A stretch of 60,304 nt of DNA from an uncultured Alphaproteobacteria bacterium (lineage in GTDB: Bacteria > Pseudomonadota > Alphaproteobacteria > HIMB59 > GCA-002718135). The position numbers and the translations under genes are program-made. The notes under the pieces were generated by a model. That model worked only from the letters and a program-made list of their open reading frames with translations, was not told the DNA's origin and searched no databases. Positions 51,728 through 60,304 of the stretch are shown piece by piece. The stretch covers positions 1-60,304 of the forward strand of contig CACEPG010000005.1 in the NCBI GenBank assembly GCA_902561355.1, given 5' to 3'. Position 1 is the first letter of the stretch, and each line of letters starts with the position of its first letter.

Positions 51728-52619
51728 GTGAAATCTTCTTATTAATTCTAGCTAGAAGAGCTAGGTAAAAACCTGCAAATAAAGTTAATAAAATCATTAC
51801 AACCACTGCTCTAGCTGCACCTCTTCCAAACTTATAGTTACCTAACGCCTGCTTATATGTATCAATAATTAAAGTGGTTGTTGCACCTCTTGGTCCTCCT
51901 TCAGTCAATATCCAAATTATTTCAAAAGAATTGAAAGTCCAAATTGCCGATAATATAGACATAGTAATAATAACAGGTGTAATTTGAGGAAGTGTAATTT
52001 TAAAAAATCTGTCCCATCTGGATGCACCATCACAATAAGCAGCTTCATATAAATCTTTTGGAACTCCTTGCATTGCTGCTAAGAAAAAAACTGTTACCAT
52101 CGGAGTACCAACCCATACATCAGCTACAATTGTAGAAATAAATGCGCTTTGCTTGTATGCAAGAAAGCCAAAGGGCCCATCTAAAATTCCTGTATGCATT
52201 CCTACACCAGCAATAATGCCAAAATATCCATTATAAAGCCAAAGCCATCCAAGCATACCTATAGCAATTGGAACCACCCATGGAGGCATTATCAAAACTC
52301 TAAACATAGATCGGCCTCTTAAGTTAGCATTCAATAAAATTGCTCCAATTAAACCTATAATTAACTTCAAACTTACTGAGAAAAACATCCAAACAAAAGT
52401 TCTTGTAACAATTTTATTAAACTTTTTACTTGAAAGCATTTTTTCATAATTTTCAAAACCAACATAATCCTCTCCAGCTAAGCTAGAGTTTGTAAAAGAT
52501 AGTCTTATTGTTTCAAGAACTGGCCAAGCAACAATTAATAGAATATAAATAGCTGCAGGAGCTATTAGTGCGTAAGCTAAAAATGTAGGAGAATTAAAAG
52601 ATCTTAGTTTTTTATTCAT
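51720..52619 (-). CDS. Sugar ABC transporter permease, MalF-like
   Basis: A 299-aa CUT1 permease. N-terminal LAYALIAPAAIYILLIVAWPVLETIRLSF, then six membrane segments and the EAA loop KDLYEAAYCDGASRWDRFFKITLPQITPV. It heads the three-permease run, starts 2 bp after the Gfo/Idh gene and overlaps MalG copy 1 by 8 bp. No ATPase gene follows. Confidence 0.93.
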   Translation of the reverse strand: MNKKLRSFNSPTFLAYALIAPAAIYILLIVAWPVLETIRLSFTNSSLAGEDYVGFENYEKMLSSKKFNKIVTRTFVWMFFSVSLKLIIGLIGAILLNANLRGRSMFRVLIMPPWVVPIAIGMLGWLWLYNGYFGIIAGVGMHTGILDGPFGFLAYKQSAFISTIVADVWVGTPMVTVFFLAAMQGVPKDLYEAAYCDGASRWDRFFKITLPQITPVIITMSILSAIWTFNSFEIIWILTEGGPRGATTTLIIDTYKQALGNYKFGRGAARAVVVMILLTLFAGFYLALLARINKKISHG

Positions 52620-52621
52620 TA

Positions 52622-53770
52622 TTAATGTTTCATTTCCTTGTCTAACCTATTCCAACTAGATGTTAAATCAATAATTTTACCTGTCTTTCTTGATTCATCT
52701 AACTTCATAGCAACAACACCTGCTTCAATACAATCTTTGACACCCACTGGTAAATTTATTTTATCAGAATTGGTTAAATGTTGGTTAATATCTTTTAACA
52801 TAAGATTATCTGCACCATAATGACCTTTTACCATTCCAAATGCAGCACCGTAATCTTCATCTAAAATAATATTATTTTGTTGATCATGTGCTTTTAAAAA
52901 ACCACGAACAAAATCACCTTCTACCATTCCATTTGTGCCCATTACAGCAAAGCGTCTAAACTCATCGGGTACACGCATGTTTGTGTGAAAAGCTAAAGTC
53001 GCTCCATTTTCATATTCAATTATTGCTACTTGGTGATCAACTATATCAGCATCGCTATCAAATACATTTTTTTTTGCTTCCCATCCAAATAAATTATATT
53101 TTGAAAATTCTTCTAAATTTTCTTTTGGTTTATTTTGGGGAATAAACGAACTTCTGCCTCCAAAACTCGCTACTCTTTTAACTCTACATCCTGCTATCAT
53201 GTTGTAAAAATCTATATCATGACAACACTTTTCCAACATAAATCCGCCAGAAAATTTTTCTTTTCGACGCCAATTACGCATAAAAAAACCACCATGCCAA
53301 GGCATGATATGTTCTGAAGCTTCAATAGAAACAATTTTACCCAAAACATTTTTATTTATTAAATCTCTAACTGATCTAGCATGCTGGGAATATCTCAAAA
53401 CCAAACCTACTAAGACTTGATCTTCACCAAACTCACCTAACAACTTTGCTAATTGAAAAGATTGATTTTCATTAACAACAATTGGTTTTTCTGCAAAAAT
53501 TTTAATGCCTGAATTAAGTCCAATTTTAATATGCTCTAAATGCAAATGGTTAGGAGAGCCTATCATCAAAAGATCTAATGTTTCATTAGATATCATATCG
53601 TTTAAATTTGTGTATTCTTTAGTGGGGAAAAAATTATGTTTTTCTGCGTACTCTTTACCAATTGGTAATGGATCAACATAAGCAATTAATTCTGCTTCTT
53701 TATTTATTTGAGATAATTCGTGATATACGTGTGCTATTCTGTTTCCTAAACCAACTGCCCCAATTTTCAT
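52622..53770 (-). CDS. Gfo/Idh/MocA-family oxidoreductase
   Basis: A 382-aa NAD(P)-dependent sugar oxidoreductase. Rossmann motif IGAVGLGNRIAHVYHE (3-18), SPNHLHLEHI, and the catalytic-Lys motif FAEKPIVVNENQ. The C-terminal domain includes GGFMLEKCCHDIDFYN with the proton-relay His/Asp. It may oxidise an amino sugar or act like GH109; this cannot be settled here. It begins after a (ATT)6 repeat and GGGAG, downstream of the GH20 gene. Confidence 0.9.
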   Translation of the reverse strand: MKIGAVGLGNRIAHVYHELSQINKEAELIAYVDPLPIGKEYAEKHNFFPTKEYTNLNDMISNETLDLLMIGSPNHLHLEHIKIGLNSGIKIFAEKPIVVNENQSFQLAKLLGEFGEDQVLVGLVLRYSQHARSVRDLINKNVLGKIVSIEASEHIMPWHGGFFMRNWRRKEKFSGGFMLEKCCHDIDFYNMIAGCRVKRVASFGGRSSFIPQNKPKENLEEFSKYNLFGWEAKKNVFDSDADIVDHQVAIIEYENGATLAFHTNMRVPDEFRRFAVMGTNGMVEGDFVRGFLKAHDQQNNIILDEDYGAAFGMVKGHYGADNLMLKDINQHLTNSDKINLPVGVKDCIEAGVVAMKLDESRKTGKIIDLTSSWNRLDKEMKH

Positions 53771-53781
53771 TTAATCTCCCA

Positions 53782-53799
53782 AATAATAATAATAATAAT
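53782..53799. repeat. (AAT)6 trinucleotide repeat
   Basis: Six perfect AAT units in the 30-bp gap between the GH20 stop and the Gfo/Idh start. On the coding strand (ATT)6 ends 2-3 bp before TGGGAG, the ribosome binding site. Confidence 0.9.
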
Positions 53800-53800
53800 A

Positions 53801-55663
53801 CTAAAAATTATGAAACTTCCACCCCAATTTTGATAAAAAGTCTAAATTATTTAACAATGATGATCTAAATTGAGCCCATGGTCTTTTTGCTTTTGTACAC
53901 CAAGCTATCTCTGCAAGAGCAGCAAGGCGCGGGTTAATCATTTGGTCAAAATAATCTTTATTAGTAATTGTTTCTGACCAAAGTTGACCTTGAATACCCA
54001 ATACATTTTGTAAATCTTCAGTTTCATAATCCTTTAGAGGTTCCCAATCAAAAACTTCTTTTACCTCTATAGTTGCAGCCCAACAAATTCCTCTTTCATA
54101 TGTAGACTTGTTGTGCGCCATATCAAAATATGTTTTATGACCGGGACAAAGAACAGTTTTAAAACCTTTTTTTGCAGACATTAATCCAACATCAGGATGC
54201 TCCCAAGCAAATATAATACAAGATTTATCAACTTTTCCCGCGCTACCTGAAGAACCTATCTCATTATGAGGAGGTAAAGCTGCTTCATTCCAAGCTGCTG
54301 TTAGATTATTTGATTTTTTTAAAATATTAATAATATTATTCATATAATCATCCTGCAATTCATCAAAAGAAGCAATGTTGTTATTTTTCATATATTCAAT
54401 TACTTTGGGAGATCCCTCCCAAGACTCCCTAGGTCTTTCATCAACACCAACATGAATAATATTAAATGAAAAAATTTCAGTTAATTCCGCTAAAATATTT
54501 TTTAAAAATTTATGAGTCTCATCAATAGCAGGATTTATTGTATTGTTAGGATAATTCCCAACATCCTCTGCAATGATATTAGAACTTGAGTCTCTGAGTT
54601 CAGGCATCACCTTAAGCAATGTCCAAGAATGTGCTGGCAAATCTATTTCAGGCATAATTTCAATATTTCTATGTTTTGCATATTCAATCAACTCATTAAC
54701 TTCGCTTCGAGAATAATAACCTCCACTCTTATTGAAGCCAGTCCCATAGAATGGTGGAATAATCTCGTTATACCCTCTGAATGCTCCTAGTTTAGTTAAA
54801 TTTGGATAACACTTTAATTCAATTCGCCAAGCCTCATTATCAGTTAGATGCCAATGAAAACGATTCAATTTAAAAAAACACATATAGTCCATTAGTCTTT
54901 TTATTTCATCAATTGTGTAAAACTGTCTTGCACAATCCAAATGCATTCCTCTCCAACTTAATGAAGGGCTATCCTCAATTAAGCAAATAGGAAGATATGT
55001 TTTGTAAAAATTTATAAGCTGGATCAGGGTAATAATTGAATATAATTTTCCTCCATAATCAGAATACTCAATTGATATTGATTCTTTCTTGATATTAATT
55101 TTGTATTCCTCAGATTGAAAATTTTGTTTTTTAAAAACAATAGAATGTCCTGATGATGTATTAAATTTTATATTAGATGCCTTTAATAAATTATTTAAAT
55201 TATCAAAAAATTTTTTTTCATCTGGAGAAATTTTAAAATCTAGATTTTTTATTTGAATAGTTTCTTTTTCTAATTTTAATATATTAGGTAAGGGAATTAT
55301 CGGATCAAATATTTTATCTTTTTCACCTGAATATAATATTTCTGGAATTGGATTTTCGAAATCAAGTGGGCTAATTTTACATTCTAATTTCTGATCATCG
55401 TTTCCTAAAACAAATAATCCTTCAGGTCCACAAGAAAGATTGTAAGAGCCAATTCTTGGTTCTTGCAAAGTTAAAATTATTTCATCTTGCTGAGAATGAA
55501 TTTCATAATATCTTCCAATTTGTTTTGATATAGTTGCGCCAATAATTTCTTGAATGGAATAAACAAGAGAAAAACATACTTTAAAATCACCATGTGAATA
55601 CTGGTTGTTTGAAATTTTTATTTTTAATTTATTATTTTTGGTAAAAATTAAGTGTATTTCCAT
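53801..55663 (-). CDS. Beta-N-acetylhexosaminidase, GH20 (cytoplasmic)
   Basis: A 620-aa GH20 enzyme. An N-terminal GH20b-like domain (about 1-230) precedes the catalytic barrel: SWRGMHLDCARQFYTIDEIKRLMDY, NRFHWHLTDNEAWRIEL, MPEIDLPAHSW and the catalytic Asp-Glu pair in IHVGVDERP. It ends with IQGQLWSETI. No signal peptide is visible, so it should cut imported chito- or galacto-N-disaccharides inside the cell. The ATG at 55663 is chosen over a TTG at 55669. The gene leads the minus-strand cluster and is divergent from the galactokinase-family gene. Confidence 0.93.
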   Translation of the reverse strand: MEIHLIFTKNNKLKIKISNNQYSHGDFKVCFSLVYSIQEIIGATISKQIGRYYEIHSQQDEIILTLQEPRIGSYNLSCGPEGLFVLGNDDQKLECKISPLDFENPIPEILYSGEKDKIFDPIIPLPNILKLEKETIQIKNLDFKISPDEKKFFDNLNNLLKASNIKFNTSSGHSIVFKKQNFQSEEYKINIKKESISIEYSDYGGKLYSIITLIQLINFYKTYLPICLIEDSPSLSWRGMHLDCARQFYTIDEIKRLMDYMCFFKLNRFHWHLTDNEAWRIELKCYPNLTKLGAFRGYNEIIPPFYGTGFNKSGGYYSRSEVNELIEYAKHRNIEIMPEIDLPAHSWTLLKVMPELRDSSSNIIAEDVGNYPNNTINPAIDETHKFLKNILAELTEIFSFNIIHVGVDERPRESWEGSPKVIEYMKNNNIASFDELQDDYMNNIINILKKSNNLTAAWNEAALPPHNEIGSSGSAGKVDKSCIIFAWEHPDVGLMSAKKGFKTVLCPGHKTYFDMAHNKSTYERGICWAATIEVKEVFDWEPLKDYETEDLQNVLGIQGQLWSETITNKDYFDQMINPRLAALAEIAWCTKAKRPWAQFRSSLLNNLDFLSKLGWKFHNF

Positions 55664-55691
55664 AATCAATAATTTATATATTTAGTTTATC

Positions 55692-56759
55692 ATGAGTTTT
55701 AAAGAAATATTTCAGACTGAATCTTTAGTTTCCTGTAATGCTCATGCAAGAGTAAATTTAATTGGGGAGCATACTGACTATACAGGAGGTTTTGTTTTAC
55801 CCACTTTATTAAAATTTAAAACTACAATTGAAATTTCTGCGAATGGTGAAAAAATATATCAGGTATATTCAAAATATTTTAAAGAAAAAAAAACCTTCAA
55901 TGATTTTATTAAATCTAAAAATAATAATTGGATTGATTATATCAAAGGTTGTTTATTTGTTTTTTATAATGAATGTAAATATGTCTCGAATAAGCATTTA
56001 AACATATATATTTCATCTGATATTCCAATGGAAAGAGGCATATCATCATCTTCCGCACTATGTGTAGGAATGCTTAAATCTCTTAATGAATTTTTTAAAA
56101 CACAGATTTCTGATAAACACATTGCAATTTTAGCACAAAAAGTTGAAAGGGATTACATTGGTGTATCTGGAGGTATAATGGATCAAATGGTTTCATCTAT
56201 TGGTATCCATCGTAAAGCTTTTTTTTTAGATTGTCTTAATTTAAAATACCAACTGCTAGATATTCCTCAAAACTGGAAATTTTATTTAGTAGATTCAGAA
56301 GTACAAAGAAATTTAAGAAATAGTTCTTATAATGAAAGATATATTCAACTTAAAAAAGCTGAAAAAGAATTGAGCGTAGAATATTTGGGTGCAATAAAAT
56401 TAAAAAACTTTAAGAAAGAAAAAATCTCTGACCCAATAATTCAGAAAAGAGCTTCACATGTTATCTCAGAGAATGAAAGAGTTTTAAAATCAATAGAATA
56501 TATGCGTAAAAAAAATATTAGAAAATTTGGCAATTTAATGACTGAAAGTCATTTATCTTATTCAAATGATTTTGAAGCTTCAACAAAAGATGTTGATTTA
56601 ATTGTAGAAAATTCAATTAAAGCTGGTGCAAATGGTGCAAGATTAACGGGTGGTGGATTTGGAGGATTTACAGTATCTTTAATTGAAGAAAACATTAAAG
56701 ATAAATGGTTAGAGTATATGTTGAATATTTATGATATAAGTAATTTTTTTGAAGTATAA
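55692..56759 (+). CDS. GHMP kinase, galactokinase family
   Basis: A 355-aa sugar 1-kinase-type protein. The galactokinase signature is ARVNLIGEHTDYTGGFVLP (about 19-37), the ATP loop is PMERGISSSSALCVG, the catalytic Asp region is GGIMDQMVSSIG, and motif 3 is GARLTGGGFGGF. It should phosphorylate galactose or N-acetylgalactosamine at C1. No GalT or GalE is present, and the divergent cluster is for amino sugars, so GalNAc/GlcNAc is a possible substrate. It is coupled (TAATG) to the following aldehyde dehydrogenase. Confidence 0.88.
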   Translation: MSFKEIFQTESLVSCNAHARVNLIGEHTDYTGGFVLPTLLKFKTTIEISANGEKIYQVYSKYFKEKKTFNDFIKSKNNNWIDYIKGCLFVFYNECKYVSNKHLNIYISSDIPMERGISSSSALCVGMLKSLNEFFKTQISDKHIAILAQKVERDYIGVSGGIMDQMVSSIGIHRKAFFLDCLNLKYQLLDIPQNWKFYLVDSEVQRNLRNSSYNERYIQLKKAEKELSVEYLGAIKLKNFKKEKISDPIIQKRASHVISENERVLKSIEYMRKKNIRKFGNLMTESHLSYSNDFEASTKDVDLIVENSIKAGANGARLTGGGFGGFTVSLIEENIKDKWLEYMLNIYDISNFFEV

Positions 56760-58231
56760 TGGAAAAATATAAAAATTATATTAATGGCGAATTTATAGAA
56801 TCTCAATCAGGCAAAACATTTAAATCAATAAATCCCTCTTCAGAAATTGAATTTGCTGAAGTTGCTGAAGCCGAAGCTTTTGAGGTTAATTTAGCAGTTG
56901 AATCAGCTTCTAAGGCATTTCATGGTGAATGGTCAACTTTTTTACCAAAAGATAGAGCAAAATATTTACGTAAAATAGGTGATCTGCTTTTAGAAAATGC
57001 TGAAAAATTAGGAACAATAGAAACTAAAGATACAGGTAAATTATTTAAAGAAACTAAATTTCAAGCAAATTATATTGCAGAATATTATTATTATTATGCA
57101 GGTCTTGTAGATAAAATTGAAGGTTCAACGCTACCAATTGATAAAGAAGAAATGCATGTTTTTACAACTAGAGTTCCTATCGGTGTAATAGCAGCAGTGA
57201 TACCTTGGAATTCACAAATGTTTTTAACAGCAGTAAAACTTGCTCCAGCTTTAGCTATGGGCAATTCAATTATTATTAAAGCATCAGAAGTGGCTCCTAC
57301 TCCACTTCTTGAATTTGCAAAACTAATAGATAAAGTAAAACTTCCAAGAGGTGTGGTTAATATTATTACTGGATTTCCTGAAAATTGTAGCAAGGTACTA
57401 ACATCTCATCCTAAAATTGATCGCATAGCTTTTACAGGCGGGGTACAAACTGCAAAACAAATTGTAAAAAACTCTGCAGAAAATTTGTCTCATGTAACTT
57501 TGGAATTAGGTGGAAAAAGTCCAGTAGTTATTTTTAAAGATGCAAGAAAAGATAATGCTATTAATGGAGTAATGGCAAGTATTTTTGGAGCCAGTGGTCA
57601 GAGTTGTATTGCTGGTTCAAGATTATATTTACAAGAAGAAATCTATGATGAATATCTAGAAGAAATTAAAAACAAATCTATTCAAATAAAAATTGGTGAA
57701 CCGATGGAACCAAGTACTCAATTGGGTCCTTTAGCTACCTTGCAGCAACTAACAAATATAGAAAAAAAGATAAGTGAAACTCTTAATCAAGGAGGAAAGA
57801 TAATTACAGGTGGTAGTAAACCTAAAAATATAAGCAAGGGTTATTATTTTGAACCAACAATCATTGAATGCAATAACCATAATCTTCCCGTTGCAGAAAA
57901 TGAATTATTTGGGCCTGTTTTATCTGTAATGAAATTTAAAGATGAGAAACATGCAATTGAATTAATGAATGATAATAATTTTGGTTTAGCAGCAGGAATA
58001 TTTACTGAAAACAATGGTATAGCTATGCGTGTTTCAAAATCTGTTAGAGCTGGTATAGTTTTTGTTAATACTTACAGACTTATATCGCCAGTTGCTCCAT
58101 TTGGAGGTTTTAAAAATAGTGGGTTTGGTAGAGAATCAGGATTAGAAGTAATAAAAGATTATTCTAATATTAAAACCACCTGGATTAATACATCAACAAA
58201 AACAATTAGCGACCCTTTTATAGTCAGATAA
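56759..58231 (+). CDS. Aldehyde dehydrogenase (betaine-aldehyde/aminobutyraldehyde-like)
   Basis: A 490-aa ALDH. Seen: IAAVIPWNSQMFLTAVKLAPALAMGNSIIIKASE, the base Glu in VTLELGGKSPVVIF, the catalytic Cys in GASGQSCIAGSRLY, and VFVNTYRLISPVAPFGGFKNSGFGRESG at the C-terminus. The substrate is unknown. Its start overlaps the kinase stop, and an M24 hydrolase follows 9 bp after its end. Confidence 0.93.
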   Translation: MEKYKNYINGEFIESQSGKTFKSINPSSEIEFAEVAEAEAFEVNLAVESASKAFHGEWSTFLPKDRAKYLRKIGDLLLENAEKLGTIETKDTGKLFKETKFQANYIAEYYYYYAGLVDKIEGSTLPIDKEEMHVFTTRVPIGVIAAVIPWNSQMFLTAVKLAPALAMGNSIIIKASEVAPTPLLEFAKLIDKVKLPRGVVNIITGFPENCSKVLTSHPKIDRIAFTGGVQTAKQIVKNSAENLSHVTLELGGKSPVVIFKDARKDNAINGVMASIFGASGQSCIAGSRLYLQEEIYDEYLEEIKNKSIQIKIGEPMEPSTQLGPLATLQQLTNIEKKISETLNQGGKIITGGSKPKNISKGYYFEPTIIECNNHNLPVAENELFGPVLSVMKFKDEKHAIELMNDNNFGLAAGIFTENNGIAMRVSKSVRAGIVFVNTYRLISPVAPFGGFKNSGFGRESGLEVIKDYSNIKTTWINTSTKTISDPFIVR

Positions 58232-58240
58232 ATTTTTACT

Positions 58241-59413
58241 ATGTCAAATTTAAATATACCTCAACACGGTTTTTCAAATTTAGAATTTGAAGAAAGATTA
58301 TCAAAAGCTCAAAAAATCATGCACAAACAACAACTAGATGCAATATTCGTAACAACTCCACAAAATATTCGGTATTTCACTGGTTTTGACTCTCAATTTT
58401 GGGAAAGTCCCACGCGTCCATGGTTTGTAGTTGTTCCTAATGAAGGAAAACCAATTGCTGTCATCCCAGAGATTGGACAACCAGCAATGGAATCTACTTG
58501 GTTGGATGAAGTAAGAACGTGGACAGCGCCAAATCCAAAAGATGATGGAATTTCTCTTTTAAAATCAACTCTTGAACAATGTTCGAACCGTTTTAAAAAA
58601 ATAGGTGCAGAACTTGGACGTGAAATGTCACTGAGAATGCCAGTTATCGATTTTTATAAATTAAAAGAAAAAACACAATTAGAAATTGTTGATGGTTCAC
58701 CAGCTATTTGGAACATGCGAATGGTTAAAACAAAAGCGGAAATTAATCATATTAATTATATTTGTAATATTGCGAGTGCTGCCTATGAAGAACTTCCAAA
58801 TCATCTTGAAATTGGTGATACAGAAAGAGAGGCTGTTCGTAAATTACGAATAGATATTGCTAAAAGAGGCGCAGATTCGACTCCTTTTATGCCAGGTATA
58901 TCTGGACCAGGAGGAGTTTCACAAATAGTATGCGGGCCTACTGATCGCATTCTTGAAAAAGGTGATATACTTTTTATTGATACAGGCTCAACCTATGATG
59001 GTTATTTTTGTGATTTTGATCGAAATTTTGCTTTTGGAGAAATCTCAAGTGAAGTTGAAAGAGTGCATGAGGTTTTATGGCTTGCCACAGAAGCAGGAAT
59101 TAAGGCGGCTATTCCAGGAGCAAAAACGGATGATATTTGGTTAGCTATGAATACAATAATTCAAGATGCGGGCACAATAGGAAATAACGTTGGTCGGCTT
59201 GGACATGGACTTGGATTGCAATTAACAGAACCTCCCTCTCATAGACCAGGAGATAATACTCTTATCCTAGAAGATATGGTTTTAACTATTGAACCTGCTA
59301 TGGAATATGCGCCAGGTAAGATGATTGTGCATGAAGAAAATATAGCAATTACTAAAGACGGTGCAAAGCTTTTAACAAAACGTGCACCACGTGAAATGCC
59401 ATTAGTAAAATAA
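58241..59413 (+). CDS. M24-family metallohydrolase (Xaa-Pro dipeptidase/creatinase/ectoine-hydrolase-like)
   Basis: A 390-aa pita-bread-fold protein. The N-terminal creatinase-like domain (about 15-155) is followed by the M24 domain with all metal ligands: Asp in LFIDTGSTYDG, Asp in YFCDFDRNFAFG, His in RLGHGLGLQLTEPPS, Glu in LTIEPAMEY and Glu in VHEENIAI. Prolidases, creatinases, ectoine hydrolase DoeA and DddP lyases share this fold, so the substrate is not decided. Co-directional with the aldehyde dehydrogenase. Confidence 0.88.
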   Translation: MSNLNIPQHGFSNLEFEERLSKAQKIMHKQQLDAIFVTTPQNIRYFTGFDSQFWESPTRPWFVVVPNEGKPIAVIPEIGQPAMESTWLDEVRTWTAPNPKDDGISLLKSTLEQCSNRFKKIGAELGREMSLRMPVIDFYKLKEKTQLEIVDGSPAIWNMRMVKTKAEINHINYICNIASAAYEELPNHLEIGDTEREAVRKLRIDIAKRGADSTPFMPGISGPGGVSQIVCGPTDRILEKGDILFIDTGSTYDGYFCDFDRNFAFGEISSEVERVHEVLWLATEAGIKAAIPGAKTDDIWLAMNTIIQDAGTIGNNVGRLGHGLGLQLTEPPSHRPGDNTLILEDMVLTIEPAMEYAPGKMIVHEENIAITKDGAKLLTKRAPREMPLVK

Positions 59414-59429
59414 AATTATAATATTTTAA

Positions 59430-60304
59430 TTAATCACTAAGAGATTTTAATAATCTAAGCTTTCCTTCGGTAGAATCATGGTCAATATAACATCCTTGTA
59501 AATGTCTAAAGCCAGTGTTTACATCATATTCAGTTCGTCCATGCAAAATTCTTAAGTTGTCAAACATCATAAGCATTCCACCCTCTAACCTAAAATTAAT
59601 TTCAAATTCTTTTGATGCATATAAATTAAAAATTTTACTTCTTGCTGCATAAAATTTTTCTATTTTTTTTGGTTCTAAATATGTTACAAAATCTAATCTT
59701 CCACTAAATCGACTTTGCACATAATTACCAAAATCATCTAATTCTATTAATTTACCATAATTTTCTAACAGTATATCTTTATCAGTAAATTTAAACAAAA
59801 CGTCTGTTTGAGTTAATATATCAAAAGCCTCTTTGTCAGTTTCTCTTAAATGTTCAGCTATAGCAAATCCATCAACAAGTCGGGAGTCTCCACCTTTTGC
59901 TTCATTTGCAATACAATGCAATATTTGAATTCCTGGAATAGGTTTTCTATAAGGATTGTCAGTATGTGCTGTAAGACCAAGACTTGTGTATGCTAAATCG
60001 TTAGCTTTTGGTTTTGAAACAACATCAAAATGCTTACCAAAATTTGTCGTTCTTACTGGACCCAAACTTTCAGCAAACTTTATTACAGTACCCTCAGCTT
60101 TTGACACATTTGATATAATAACAAAGCCTAATTGTTGAAAAGTTTCTAACATTTTGATCAAATTTTCCTGATTTCTTAATTTTTCATGATCATAGATAGG
60201 CAAATCATTAAATCTATTTTTCCAAGGTGTTTTTAATGGAATAATATCAGTTTTGTTTATTTCAGATAATATTTTTTTTAAAGATAGAGTCCCATTTGCT
60301 CCGT
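59430..60304 (-). CDS. Gamma-butyrobetaine dioxygenase-like Fe(II)/2-oxoglutarate oxygenase, 5' end outside window
   Basis: The frame is open from 60304, where it reads GANGTLSLKKILSEINK, to a stop at 59430, about 290 codons; the N-terminus lies outside. Iron ligands are His-x-Asp in LTAHTDNPYRKP and the distal His in RILHGRTEYD; 2-oxoglutarate Arg is probably in NTGFRHLQGCY. The stretch PGIQILHCIANEAKGGDSRLVDG is typical of gamma-butyrobetaine and trimethyllysine hydroxylases. It may act on carnitine-pathway quaternary amines. The TTG at 60203 is not a real start because coding similarity continues upstream. Confidence 0.9.
   Translation of the reverse strand, partial: GANGTLSLKKILSEINKTDIIPLKTPWKNRFNDLPIYDHEKLRNQENLIKMLETFQQLGFVIISNVSKAEGTVIKFAESLGPVRTTNFGKHFDVVSKPKANDLAYTSLGLTAHTDNPYRKPIPGIQILHCIANEAKGGDSRLVDGFAIAEHLRETDKEAFDILTQTDVLFKFTDKDILLENYGKLIELDDFGNYVQSRFSGRLDFVTYLEPKKIEKFYAARSKIFNLYASKEFEINFRLEGGMLMMFDNLRILHGRTEYDVNTGFRHLQGCYIDHDSTEGKLRLLKSLSD

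Noticed and set aside
58241-59413. DddP DMSP lyase
   Set aside because: It is an M24 protein with intact peptidase-type ligands and about 390 aa, shorter than DddP as I recall it; no DMSP genes are beside it. The general M24 call is safer.
59430-60203. Complete dioxygenase gene starting at the TTG at 60203
   Set aside because: The frame stays open to the window end with a dioxygenase-like sequence (TPWKNRFND), so the gene is truncated by the window.
1-60304. CRISPR array, prophage, insertion sequence, integrase or attachment site
   Set aside because: I read both strands for regularly spaced repeats, transposase or integrase motifs and tRNA-end duplications and saw none.

Overview
The window is gene-dense, strongly AT-rich DNA with short intergenic gaps, many 1-8 bp gene overlaps and TAATG stop/start couplings. 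This is typical of a streamlined genome. Blue-tuned proteorhodopsin, a photolyase-like protein, PhyH and gamma-butyrobetaine dioxygenases, Frc/Agl-type sugar importers and an MntR with its operator all point to a marine surface alphaproteobacterium. The sugar-importer load fits a SAR11-like or HIMB59/AEGEAN-169-type lineage, but that placement is inference from gene content. No phage, insertion sequence, CRISPR array or rRNA is visible. The only tRNA is tRNA-Thr(GGT). No gene-free stretch exceeds 300 bases.

Layout. 1-5.2 kb: a metal exporter divergent from mntR with an MntR box between them, a methyltransferase/nitrilase pair, an HpaI-type aldolase, small membrane proteins, a DsbA-fold isomerase, tRNA-Thr and a cupredoxin. 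5.2-10.1 kb: a minus-strand photobiology block (ATP-grasp ligase, 73-aa DUF2805-type protein, photolyase-like protein, proteorhodopsin, 4-TM protein, PhyH dioxygenase). 10.2-22 kb: housekeeping genes (GST, pdxJ, LysE, M19 dipeptidase, cyclophilin, RidA, FemAB-like, clpS-clpA, DacA-SPOR, phosphomannomutase, UDP-glucose dehydrogenase).

22-36 kb is a LacI-controlled sugar region. A LacI repressor gene is divergent from an AglEFG-like importer. Further along are an FrcBAC-like importer, a GH4 glycosidase and an AglK-like ATPase. Three copies of a CCAAAACGNTTTGG-type palindrome lie at the aglE-like promoter, the frcB-like leader, and a third promoter downstream of aglK. That third promoter appears to drive a short structured RNA of about 80 nt. 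The RNA carries an exposed anti-Shine-Dalgarno segment with 12-nt perfect complementarity to the frcB-like ribosome binding site and 10-nt complementarity to that of the second sugar-binding protein. This is the best candidate here for an undescribed regulatory circuit. Inside the same region sit a Rieske ferredoxin, a desaturase, an aldehyde dehydrogenase and a PanB-fold protein that has lost the metal ligands of PanB.

36-43 kb: a GpsA-like dehydrogenase, a glycerate-kinase-like protein, a methyltransferase and a HAD phosphatase, then a three-gene catabolic cassette (LLM flavin monooxygenase, Xsc-like ThDP enzyme, alpha/beta hydrolase) behind a structured leader. 43-55.7 kb: a co-directional amino-sugar cluster (cytoplasmic GH20 hexosaminidase, Gfo/Idh oxidoreductase, MalF-like permease, two tandem MalG-like permeases about 90% identical, binding protein, SIS protein, NagA, NagB-II-like deaminase, GMC oxidase, enolase-superfamily dehydratase). 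It has no ATPase of its own and probably borrows the AglK-like one. 55.7-60.3 kb: a galactokinase-family kinase, an aldehyde dehydrogenase, an M24 peptidase/hydrolase and a gamma-butyrobetaine-dioxygenase-like gene cut by the window end.
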